Shown here one piece after another: positions 1 through 10,296 of a stretch of DNA of 31,351 nucleotides (position 1 is the first letter of the stretch; each line of letters opens with the position of its first letter). Location: assembly GCA_001931875.2 (NCBI GenBank), contig MSJH02000096.1, forward strand, positions 1 through 31,351, in the 5' to 3' direction. The stretch comes from Byssochlamys sp. IMV 00236. Its lineage: Eukaryota > Ascomycota > Eurotiomycetes > Eurotiales > Thermoascaceae. Both the position numbers and the translations under genes were made by a program. Below the pieces are notes generated by a model. It ran no database searches. It saw only the letters and a program-made list of their open reading frames with translations, and was not told the origin of the DNA.

Positions 1-44
1 TTTCCTCTTCTTTTCCCCCCTTCTTTTACTATTTTTTTGCCCTG

Positions 45-69
45 ATATATATATATATATATATATATA
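45..69. repeat. (AT)n microsatellite at left end
   Basis: About 12 AT units directly before the phosphatase-like ATG, preceded by a T/C-rich run to the window edge. Confidence 0.9.
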
Positions 70-70
70 A

Positions 71-1700
71 ATGGATTTATCTAATATGCTGAATGGCCCA
101 TCGAGGCCAAAAGAAAACCACCTGAGACCCACTATGATGGGCAATGATAAAACTGTAACATCAAAAAAAGGAGAGAGAGAAAAACGTTCTAAGCGAGTCA
201 CATTAACCCAGATCATTATATAACTTTAGGCCCTTTATCAATTGAGCGCTTCCTTAAATACCGTTAAAGCAAGAGATCCAAAAAGATTGAATGGATCCTT
301 AAAACGAGACCGAGGTAAATACATGATATATAAAAAGTGTCTTTTTGTTGTTAACATATAAAAGATACCACTACAGTAACCACCATAACACCGTCACCAC
401 AAACATCATCTATTCTCTTTGGAGACCCCCTGCCTCGTATCAAAGAGTGGCGGCCCAAGCTATCACTCAGATCCGTACCTATCCATCAACATAAGCGAAT
501 TAGACTTGACCCGCAGTATACCCAACCAGAGATTGAACTCGAGACACACGAAATTATGTACCAAGGCTTTGAACCGAGAACGTTATTGCTCGAACCCAAT
601 TATGAACTGCAACGAGTTCATGCTCGAGGCGTCTTTGTGATGCTGGCCAAAAGAAATATTCAGCCTACATTTATCTTTCGATTACCCGAACATGCTTGGG
701 TCAAAGATTTGTCGGGTTTAAGAAAGACAGCATCATTTGAAATGAAGACACAAGAAGGAGAAGTCTGGGAACTGCATATCAAACCATCAAGAGATACAGC
801 AGAGTAAGAAAATAAAGAGAAATGATACATATGAGACTAACCATAGAATAGATATAGAGGCTATATGTTTGGATTTCTAATTCGACAGATAGACATGGTG
901 CGTAATGTGAAAGATTGCGTACATGAATTGGTTCGTCATCGTAAATTACCACTTGTACTTGATTTAGATGATACCCTAGTACGATTAGTGGGTAACGAAA
1001 ATGGACGATTTGTGCCAGAAGCAGATATACCCAAATGTGAAGATCGTGTGGCTGTCCTTAAGGATGGTAAACGAGTCGTCTTGACAGAACGTGTGCGCGA
1101 ATTTCTGGAATGGGCACAACAACTGTTTGATATCTCTGTCTGTTCACTAGGGTAAGACAAGAAATAATAATAATGACAAAAAGGACTCATGTGTATGATA
1201 GTGATCAAAACTATGTTGAAAATGTAATTGATGTGCTAGATCCTAATCGTGTATGGATCAAGGGTATCCTGTATTCTGCTAGAGCCGAGCATGACTATAT
1301 CCGTACATCTCCCGAACCTGGCAGACCACCCAAAGACCTACAGGCACTTTACTCATTTTGTGCTCTTCGTGACCAGTCACTCGGTTCAGGATTTGCTCTT
1401 CCGCTGATACTTGATGACGAAACAAGGATGTGGCCAGCAGAACAACATGACAACATCATTGAAGTCAAGGGACAATTAAATAGTGAAGTGTGGACTGTAT
1501 CACTTTTCCCTGTCGTACAAGAAACGTTACTATATGTGCATACAGAGTTCTTTCGCCAATACGATACTTGGTATGCAAGATCACAAGATGCCGAACATCA
1601 AGGCTTAGTTTATCCTAAGCCACCACCCAGTGCGATATCCATCTACAAAACTTACCTAAGGCATATCTTACGAGACATGATTGCTGCAAAGAAATCATAA
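71..1700 (+). CDS. FCP1-homology CTD phosphatase-like protein (CPL-like)
   Basis: Model: join(71..154, 230..314, 365..803, 852..1151, 1202..1700), 468 aa. Introns 2-4 (315-364, 804-851, 1152-1201) are 48-50 nt with good donors and TTAAC/CTAAC branch sites. Intron 1 (155-229, donor GTAACA) is weaker. An in-frame TAA lies just before ATG 71. The C-terminal half is a HAD-fold FCP1-type domain: the DLDDT nucleophile motif is at about 240-244, then VCSLGD, VLDP, and LILDDETRMW with the second acid pair at about 374-375. Known family role: dephosphorylation of Ser residues in the RNA polymerase II CTD, in the nucleus. The order of motifs recalls plant CPL1/2 more than yeast Fcp1, and no BRCT domain is visible. 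The N-terminal half (basic, Lys/Arg-rich) is not recognised. It could act on another phosphoprotein. Domain confidence is high, exact role moderate. Confidence 0.72.
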
Positions 1701-1802
1701 TGTATTATAGCTTTTTACCTTCCTTTTTTGTTTATAGTTGCACAAACTGAATAAATAACCCAATTCTGTCTCTTTTTTTTTGAATCTCTTCTTTTCTTTT
1801 CA

Positions 1803-3013
1803 ATGATCTCCATTTTACCATGCAAGGTGAAATTACTTCATTTCCCTAGATCGCACTTACACCACGTTACCCATGCCATTGTCAAGGCTTGTTTCTTTCA
1901 AGACATGAATGAGTAAGTTTAATCGAGCTTTTAAAAGGACTTCAAAGATTAACTTGAGCTATAGCTTAAATTATTTTTTTTCATTCACAGAAAATGCTTT
2001 TGAGATATCCATTGTAGCTAATAAGCAAGTGATCGATCAAGACTTTATTCCACCACTGACCATGACACAATGTCACGATATGAAGTATTCAAATGATATC
2101 TACCGAGTATTGCAAGTGGATGATGAGGGTGGACAAGGTAAGGTATACACCTTGAGTCATGTGCGGAAATTGAATTATTGTATTGTTGTAGGTGCAAGTG
2201 GAAAACGAATCAGTGATATATCTGAACCCTTAGCCCAGGGTAAATTTTCGATTTTTTACATGTCGACGTATCAAACGGACTATGTGCTGGTAAATGTCAA
2301 TAAAAGATTGAATTCAGGATAAATAACACTGTATGCATAGGTCAAGGAGAGACGACTGAGACAGGCGATAGAATTGCTAGGGCAATTAGGATATCAATTT
2401 GATCAAGATTCGCTAGAATCTTATTTAGGCGATTCACCTCCGTCTAGTAGCCATACAAGTCAAGAGGATTTGAAAGAGGAGGATTTCGAGAAATCAGTCT
2501 TAACAGACGAACTTCAATGTGTCGGATTGAACCCTCATCTACGGTCAGAGTGGGCCATGACTGTACTTAAAATTTTGTCATATCCAGAACTGATCACGCC
2601 TGATGGTGATAGTAGGAGGTATTTGGGAAGCGTATCATGTGAACAAGGCAAATAATGCTCTCTCTCTCTCTCTCTTTAGGTTCTTTTCATATACAGCATC
2701 AAACGAAGGAATTTCACTTATTGCTAATCAAGCTATCTTAGACCTCTTTTCAGAAGCAGATATCTTCCAGGATGAAGAGTCACCGAGGTACCGCGTAATC
2801 CAGGTCAATTTAGCTGGTTCTAATCTCGATCGATGCGGTATTGTCTGGTCCATCTCACGTCCTTTAGCTGCTCACATGAACTTGTTGTATTTGAGTACAT
2901 TCAAGAGCGCAAACGTGCTTGTCTCTTCGGATGATTTACCGAGAGCAGAAGAGATTCTGGCAAATGATCTTAAGAAAGGAATGATGGCAGAAGTTATATT
3001 AGAACCAGAGTGA
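1803..3013 (+). CDS. CASTOR/GATS-like protein with paired ACT domains
   Basis: Model: join(1803..1912, 1965..2137, 2192..2289, 2341..2618, 2680..3013), 330 aa, against 329 aa for human CASTOR1. Introns are 1913-1964, 2138-2191, 2290-2340 and 2619-2679. Two matching halves are visible: an N-terminal one ending in FYMSTYQTDYVLV, and a C-terminal one with LDRCGIVWSISRPLAA followed by LYLSTFKSANVLV. These correspond to the STYQTD and GIVAQIAGPLAA/STF regions of CASTOR1. In animals CASTOR1 binds arginine in the cytosol and releases GATOR2 to activate TORC1. Ser111 of CASTOR1 corresponds to Ser114 here, but Asp304 corresponds to Ala297, so the ligand may differ. The linker (about 135-205) is acidic and Ser-rich. 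The third predicted intron (2138-2191) is stop-free and a multiple of three. Confidence 0.8.
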
Positions 3014-3174
3014 TAATAAATAGTATAGACGCACATTTAGTATTCTGTTGTCAAGGAAATGGGGGGGGGGGAGCAACGTTTAACCGTATTTAGAAAAATA
3101 TTTTTTAGATTTAAAAAAAGTTGTGAGTCACTCTCTATTCTTTTCACTTTTTTTTTTCCCTTTTTCCATCAATT

Positions 3175-4274
3175 ATGGTTCAAGCTAAAGACTTGGGTAA
3201 TACATTCAATTGTCAGATCATTTGCTTTGATGATTGACCTTGTCTATAGTGGATCAACTATTACGTATCCCAACAGTTCATATTCATAATAAGGCGGTAG
3301 TCATTGATAAATTGACAACAATCTTACAAGATGGACCTAGTCAACTACATTTTATAAGTGGTAAGCTACTTTTTAAATAAGTCTTCTTAATTATGTACGC
3401 GTCTATATAGACTTTGATATGACCATGTCACGCCATTGGATTAGAAACAAGGTGACAGAGGCATTAGAGCGAAACTCTTCGTCACATGGTATTCCTGCTA
3501 GATATGACAAGATGACACCCGAGGTAGGTTTAGATATATCCATTTGAAAAATGAAACTAATGATCATCAAAGTACAAACAAGAGACAGCCCGTATCTATA
3601 ACAAGTATTATCCAATCGAGATAAATCAAAACATGACACACGATGAAAAGGTACCTTATATGATCCAGTGGTGGACAGAGGCACACGAAAGCATTATAAA
3701 GCAAAGGATATCCAAAAAAGGTAAATAACCAAAAAAAGAAAGAGAAGGAGGCTAATCATAAGGTATAGACATTGAAGCCATGACAGAACAAGTTAAACTT
3801 GAACTAAGACCGGGAGTTGATCAAGTGTTGACAGAATGTCAGAAAGCATCTATTCCTTTTCTCGTCTTTTCTGCAGGCATTGGAAACATCATTGAGGTGA
3901 TACTGAAGAGGGTGGATCTATACTTTGATAATATGCATATTGTGAGCAACATGATGGTCTTTGATGAACAAGATATCTGCATAGGCTTCAAAGATCCCTT
4001 GATTCACGTATTCAACAAGTCAGAATTTCAATTAGAGACATCACCCTATCATAAACTGATCGAACAACGAACGAATGTGATCCTGATGGGAGACAGTCTG
4101 GGTGATTTACAGATGAGTCAAGGAGTGGATCATACCATCTGCTTGACCATTGGATTTTTAAATCATGACTTCAATTCACTCAGAGACAGCTACTTGAATG
4201 CATTTGATATCGTCATTGAAGGGGATGCGAATATGCAACCGGTGATCGAGCTGCTTCAATCATTCAATAAATAA
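3175..4274 (+). CDS. Cytosolic 5'-nucleotidase III (UMPH-1 family)
   Basis: Model: join(3175..3196, 3250..3360, 3411..3523, 3573..3720, 3763..4274), 301 aa, close to the usual 290-300. The HAD nucleophile motif DFDMTMS is at about 45-51. It is followed by VPYMIQWWTEAH, the FSAGIGNIIE loop, VSNMMVFDE, GFKDPLIHVFNK and the GDSLGDLQM motif that supplies the late acidic residues. These are the successive conserved blocks of NT5C3/UMPH-1. The expected reaction is Mg-dependent dephosphorylation of pyrimidine nucleoside monophosphates (UMP, CMP) in the cytosol. The first exon codes for only seven residues and is the least certain part. At the last acceptor two AGs (3762 and 3768) both keep frame, giving SKKGIDIEAM or SKKDIEAM. 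It converges with the Rac gene, with six bases between the stop codons. Confidence 0.9.
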
Positions 4275-4280
4275 TTTATT

Positions 4281-5032
<752 letters not shown>

Positions 5033-5113
5033 TTATATTTATAATAATAAAAAGTGAAAAAGAAACAAAAAAAAAAGTTAATTTTGAACCCACTCGTGTG
5101 TAACTCTGTTTTA

Positions 5114-5741
5114 CACTTTATTCATAAATTATTCGCACACTGATAATTTCAGACAACAAAAAATAATAAAAGATACAACAAATAATAAAAAAGAGAGCCC
5201 ATCAGAAGCAAAAGGATGAATAAAGAAATGATAAATAAATCAGTCATCTACATTGATATTAAATATTTACATTATAAAGAAGAGGATTTATAAGAGAAAA
5301 AAAGAGAAGCAAGAAAAGTGAGTAAACATGTAAAAGAGGTTATGAATATCTTAATCAAAGTGCATTTATAGGTCCAGCGATAACCAGTCCGGAGAAAGAA
5401 GGGAAAAGAGGAGAGCAAAAAAGAGAGCGGATGGGACCAAGTTTGATAAGAACCAAGCTAACCCCAGCTAGCACCAGCACTGTTTCGATTTTGATCTATA
5501 ATACTACACGTCAGTTTCTTACAGGAGTAAAGAAAAGAAAAAGAAGTCAAGATCAGTCTATTTAAACAAAGTCTCCAACAACTTTTCATTTTGTATAAGG
5601 TCTTGACCACATTTGTCTTTTCTCAAAAATATCAAGCTCATTTTATGTATTAAATGTTGTCTTTTTGAATAATAAAAAAGGCATAGAGTGTTTAATTGTT
5701 ATTGATCTTGTAATATGTGCGAATAATTTCTGAAAAAGGTG
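5114..5741. mobile_element. Probable 628-bp MITE with 25-bp terminal inverted repeats
   Basis: The left end (5114-5138) and the reverse complement of the right end (5717-5741) match at 22 of 25 bases, with a perfect 13-base core GTGCGAATAATTT. The element is flanked by TA on both sides (5112-5113 and 5742-5743), as expected of the TA target duplication of Tc1/mariner-type elements. It has no open frame of note and is A/G-rich inside, so it would be non-autonomous. It fills almost all of the 711-bp gap between the Rac start and the stop codon of the next gene, beginning right beside that stop. The alternative is a chance inverted repeat in AT-rich DNA; the length of the match argues against this. 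Confidence 0.5.
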
Positions 5742-5743
5742 TA

Positions 5744-7267
5744 TTAAATAAAAAAATTATCGAGTGCTATCGAGCAGAGTTCAAAGGACTGATGAAGATC
5801 CCTTGTAAAGACAAATCGAATTGATTTGACAATAGGTCGAGCACAGTCAATGTCTATTTTGATACCATAGCTTAGCTGAGAAAATCGATGTATGCTGCAC
5901 TCTTGCCATGATCCATACAGTTCATGCTGGACATGAACTTGTAAATCATTTGAATCCAGTGTTTCAGAGGTGTACAGGGTAATCCTTTTGGCTTGCATGT
6001 CTCCAACCATATAAAGACCAAAGTAATCATCCTTTTTAGGTGCTTTTTGTGCATAGTTTATGAGTACACATACAAATGCTTTTTATATATAAACTACCTC
6101 TGTAAGAGTACCAGCATGTTTCTGTGTCCAGATCAACTGCTTTATGATAAGAATGGTAAAGTATTGTGTTCTTGGCAGGCAAATGTACTTGTTTGTTGAA
6201 TACATTCTCATAAGATATCATATTGGCATATTGGAAATCAAATGTCACCGGTGGTATAGGGGGTATTGTATCTATACTTGTAATAAATAAACATTGATCA
6301 TTCATACAACTACTCTTCACATCCATCACTTGCACTTCTCCATTATTCTCTCTTTGTGTACTGGATTTATCAAGTAATAAAAGTGCGTCATACTGGTATT
6401 TTTTTTTTTTTAGTATTTTGTCTCTCTTTCAGTGTCTCACACTTACCACTTGATCTGCTACTTGTTCTCTATCCTCACTATCGCCTATCATCTCAAGCTG
6501 ACTATTACCTGTTGTAGTGATAGGATTGGATATGATATAAGGATACTGACCAAGTCCAATGGCAAAATGAACATCGTTCGTATGATCGAAGGCACTATTG
6601 TCTAAAAAATGTTGAACTTGATCCTTGGATACAAACGCGCCATACCGCAGATCAGCATATCCAGCATGTATCTTTTCTGTTCTAAATCTCCATGTCATTG
6701 CATCTATCGTATCAGATAACTTTGTGTTCACAATCCATTGATCTGGATGTCGTATTGCGTGTGTATATAATGAGTCCATATAAGGGTTTAGCCAAGTATT
6801 GTCTTGGAAATAGCATCGATTCAATCGACTATCGACACATGTTTCAAATTTTGTCTTTCCCATGCTTTCTTTTATATTTAATCTCTATAGATAAAGTCAA
6901 TTCATGTTTTTAACAGCAGAATATACGAGCTTGCCTTATTGTTATCACCAAGAGATATGCCAGTACGATTGTACACATAGATCTCTTGGATATAAGGATA
7001 TTTTGATAGATAATTGACCACTTCCTGAACGTCCTCGGTTGACTTTCCTTCAATAATCGCTGCAACATAATGATCTGGTGATATTGTATAAGGTGTGTAG
7101 AGACTCTGTTTTGTCACTAAATCTTGTTGAAATGGCCAAATAACAAATGGTATGTTGTGTGATTCTGATGTTATTCTAATGTTGTTGTTCTTGTTGCTAT
7201 AGTAGCCAAGCAAAATCAATGTCACTATAATAAATAAAGTGCAAACAATAAGTTTGGAAGTGGCCAT
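5744..7267 (-). CDS. Membrane-anchored glycosyltransferase-like protein with discoidin-like C-terminus
   Basis: Model: complement(join(5744..6042, 6098..6392, 6447..6882, 6927..7267)), 456 aa. The N-terminus has one hydrophobic stretch (about 6-24, LIVCTLFIIVTLILLGYYS) after a short basic lead, typical of a type II Golgi/ER protein. The region HYVAAIIEGKS...YPYIQEIYVYNRT resembles the first strands of a GT-A fold. CYFQDNTWLNPYMDSLYTHA (about 137-156) sits where fungal homologues, as I recall them, carry a QDDDW metal-binding motif; here the acidic triplet is reduced. The C-terminal part (from about 330, AVDLDTETCWYSYRG to the end) resembles an F5/8-type C (discoidin) carbohydrate-binding module. 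The exon 1/2 junction (intron 6883-6926, 44 nt) is inferred from frame and is the least secure. Donor and acceptor are unknown. Confidence 0.6.
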
Positions 7268-7591
7268 GGTTAAATAAAGGAAGAAATAAAATGAAAAAAG
7301 ATCCGGGGATAAAGGGCTGTGTAACTTCCCTATAAAGGAGAACTTAACAGGATGAAAGAAGCAATATATAGTCTTGGCAACCCTCTCTCTCTCTTTCTCT
7401 CTTTACACTGTAAGCAATATAGATCTTCTGTCTTCACCTCTGCCTAATTTTTCGTGATTGCTGAAAAAGAATAGGTACTATTGATCTTTGTATGAATCAA
7501 TAAAAGGATTGGCAGTAGATCACATGATATACCATTTACCTCCAGGCACATAAATTGTCTCTTTTCTCTCTTTTTTATATTTTATAAACTG
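7268..7591. promoter_or_regulatory. Divergent promoter between glycosyltransferase-like and ING genes
   Basis: 324 bp between two divergent start codons. It contains a TATA-like CTATAAAGG near 7330, a CTCTCTCTCTCTTTCTCTC tract at about 7383-7404, and T/C-rich DNA just before the ING start. No gene is seen. It may drive both genes. Confidence 0.5.
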
Positions 7592-8713
7592 ATGGACAGC
7601 CTACTTTACATTGACGACTACTTGGATGGTAATCTTGTCCCTTTTTGCATGCTTTAGCATATACAAATATTTGTTTGTTTTACATGTAGTGATTGAAGCA
7701 CTTCAGCTTGATCTTCAAAAGAACTTTACCTTATTGAAAGAAATGGATGGCTATGCTCAAGGTTGACTACATTATATATTTACACCTTTGTGTACACTAA
7801 ATTATATAATGCAGAATCCGTTGTATCTACAGCTCAAATGGCTATTGATTTGATTGACAACATTGACAGATTTGAAGCTGATGTGAGATTTGAAAAGTTA
7901 CAACAATTGACAGATCTCTTGACTGAGACATCAAAACGTACAAGTGAAAAGGCGACACTGGCCAAGGTCACAGTTGAAGCAGTAAGTTTATATATAAAGA
8001 GATTGAGAGAATAGATAAGATAACAATGTATATAGGTAGAGAAACACTGTAACCGACTGGATGCTAATTTAGTTAAATTTGAAGAAACCAACACGAGTGG
8101 AAATATTCATATAGTGTCACTTCCTGGACTGACACCTTCATCAAAAAGTTTAGTTGCTAAACTATCTGCCTCAAAGGACCCATTGAATCAGGATGTGTTG
8201 GAAAAGAGAGAACTAGCGGCTAAAAGTAATTGCGATGGGGTTAATTATCATATATTCATGTATATTTTTTGTTAGAAAGAAGAAAGGAGGATGCTCGTCT
8301 AAAGGCAAATAGCAGCAGTAGCAACAATAACAACAACAATAATAATAGTAACAGTAAATCAAAAACATGGCCAAGAAGAAAAAATACCAAGTTAAAATCG
8401 TAAAGAGAAGGAGAAAGAGAGAGAATATAGTATACAGTAGTAAAGTTGACACGTTTGAATCTAGATCGGATATGGACATGTCTGTTGACCCAAATGAACC
8501 TCTTTATTGCTACTGTCAACAAGTATCTTATGGTGAAATGGTTGCTTGTGATAATGCAGATGTAAGTTATATGTAAACATATGAACTGTATTTAACCATG
8601 AATAGTGTGAAATCGAATGGTTCCATATTGCCTGCGTCGACTTGAAGACAGTACCCAAAGGCAAATGGTATTGTGATAACTGTACGCGATATAAAGCAAA
8701 GCAACGACGATAA
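7592..8713 (+). CDS. ING-family PHD-finger chromatin protein
   Basis: Model: join(7592..7628, 7690..7761, 7815..7981, 8036..8225, 8276..8347, 8392..8561, 8606..8713), 271 aa. The N-terminal part ([12 protein letters not shown], then a helical Lys/Glu-rich stretch to about 100) fits the ING coiled region. A Ser/Asn-rich linker is encoded by a CAA/AAT-type microsatellite, followed by a basic [10 protein letters not shown] patch. The C-terminal PHD finger starts at [22 protein letters not shown] and ends WFHIACVDL...KGKWYCDNC, with the Cys4-His-Cys3 ligands present. ING PHD fingers read H3K4me3 and recruit histone acetyltransferase or deacetylase complexes. The junction 8348-8391 is doubtful: without a 44-nt intron (no good branch site) the linker frame runs into a stop. 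A one-base assembly error in the nearby A-run is the alternative. Confidence 0.82.
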
Positions 8714-8781
8714 AAAATAAAAAAGCTCTTTATGCAAACTATGTGACACAGTGACTCATCTTCTCTCTCTCTTTTTTTTGA

Positions 8782-9947
8782 ATGCTTGGGTTTTCGAAAA
8801 TAACAACACCTTTTAGACTATTTTATAGAATGACAAGTACTTTGAGTAAACCTACATCACGTATGCACAATATCTATGGGAATACTATTACTTTATTGAC
8901 TGTGAACATTCTAGTCATTATTGAGCAGACGAATCCTTTAGAAAGCAGCAAGAATGCAATTTATAGCATCACAACAGGCACGACTTCATTTCATGAATTC
9001 ATATTGAATTATCCCAGAGGAGCATACACTGGTATGAGAACACTTGAAAGAAACGCAATTGTTGAATTCGATGCACACCTAAAGCGACTGACCAATTCAC
9101 TTGCTTTGCTCAAGTGGGACCACAAAGATGACCATATCAACCAAGCCATGGCATCGTTCAAGGATCCAATAGAGCTAAAAGGAAAGCTAGTACCTTTGCT
9201 CAAGAAAGGGCTTGAATCATTTTATGAACAAATAAACACTGAGTATGAGACCAAGGTGTCTGTCATGATTGCCTATTCCTTCCAGGTAAGTTCTTTTGGT
9301 ATGATAAGCACCTTACTCAAGTTTATACGCGTTAGGAGCAAAAACCACGCTTTGCCGCTCACTTTACAAGGCTTGACCCTATTCTTCAGGATCGTGTCAA
9401 GGTGCGACTCGAGCATCGATCGAGATCAACGCCTGAAGTTAAGGATTCGCGGTGGGTACGTGAGCGTGCGGACTTGGAGGAAAATAAACCAAAGGACGTG
9501 AATGAGATCGTGTTGGTGGATTCAGAAGATAAGATATATGAAGGGATGGCGTCTAACTTTTTGGCCGTCAGAAGAGATGAATATGGACAGCCTGTGGTGA
9601 TGTGTGCAGGGCTAGAGCATGTTTTACTAGGGACTATTCTGAGATTACTAGTAGATATCTGTGAAAAGCACCATATTACCTTTGACTGGAACTTTCCAAG
9701 ACTACAGGATGCAAGAGAAGGCAAGTGGGAGGGATGTTTTATAACGAGCACATCAAGATTGCTTCTCCCTGTTGAGACAATCTACTGTAGCCCTAATGAA
9801 AAGTAAGACGTACTCTTTTGAACACAAAGAGAAGACGTATTCATCTTTTCTTATAGAATTGAGTTTAAAGAACATTCAGATATCATAGAATTCCTTAGGC
9901 AACAAATAATGCAAGAACTCGCAAGCACAGCGTATAAAATACTTTAA
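8782..9947 (+). CDS. Class IV PLP-dependent aminotransferase-like protein
   Basis: Model: join(8782..8860, 8915..9285, 9336..9802, 9857..9947), 335 aa, or 319 aa from the in-frame ATG at 8830. GAYTGMRTLERNAIVEFDAHLKRL matches the N-terminal block of fold-type IV enzymes, and IYEGMASNFLAVRR...GTILRLLVDICEKHHI matches the EGxxSNxF and cofactor-binding block. The VKDSRWVRERADLE segment, with Lys186, corresponds to the region that carries the PLP lysine in the plant/fungal subgroup of D-amino-acid-transaminase-like proteins. The substrate is unknown; relatives include 4-amino-4-deoxychorismate lyase and branched-chain aminotransferase. The first intron (8861-8914) is 54 nt and stop-free, so a retained form would add 18 residues. 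The hydrophobic, basic first 17 residues could be a weak mitochondrial signal. Confidence 0.78.
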
Positions 9948-10296
9948 TAAACATTGTACCTTTAACAATGAAATGTCAACCAATAATGAACCCTGAGCCA
10001 CTTTTTTGTTTAAAAATAGATTAATCTGAACTTGAAGTGATAGAAAGAAGATAGATAGTAACAGGGCATAATCAATGGATTATTATTATGATCTAAATGA
10101 ACTCCTTGTTAGTAGGTCTCATCCTTCATTGTGTATATATATATATGTGTGTAAATAAGTTGAAGGAAATTCATTTGCAGAAATAGTTTAATTTTCTATT
10201 TTTTACCATCGCGTCGCACAAAACTACCCTTTTTACCTAAAACATGAAAAAAATGAATAATTTTAGCTTTTCTTTTTCATCCTTCTCTTTTTTCTC
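9948..10296. other. Intergenic region, aminotransferase to channel gene
   Basis: 349 bp between two genes on the same strand. It holds a GTGTATATATATATATGTGTGT microsatellite (about 10131-10152) and a CT-rich leader before ATG 10297. No gene or RNA is recognised. Confidence 0.6.

Noticed and set aside
3059..3289. 76-codon frame starting at an 11-G run (3061-3071)
   Set aside because: It overlaps the first exon and first intron of the 5'-nucleotidase gene and encodes a low-complexity product. The G-run is odd but is treated as intergenic sequence.
3403..3684. 93-codon minus-strand frame over the nucleotidase gene
   Set aside because: It crosses the exons and an intron of a well supported gene on the other strand and shows no family similarity.
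5139..5716. Possible structured RNA or tRNA in the Rac upstream gap
   Set aside because: No cloverleaf, T-loop or snRNA-like motif could be found by eye; the segment is better explained as the interior of a MITE-like element.
8213..8522. Poly-Leu/Cys/Tyr frames on the minus strand
   Set aside because: They are the reverse reading of the Asn/Ser-rich microsatellite in the ING linker.
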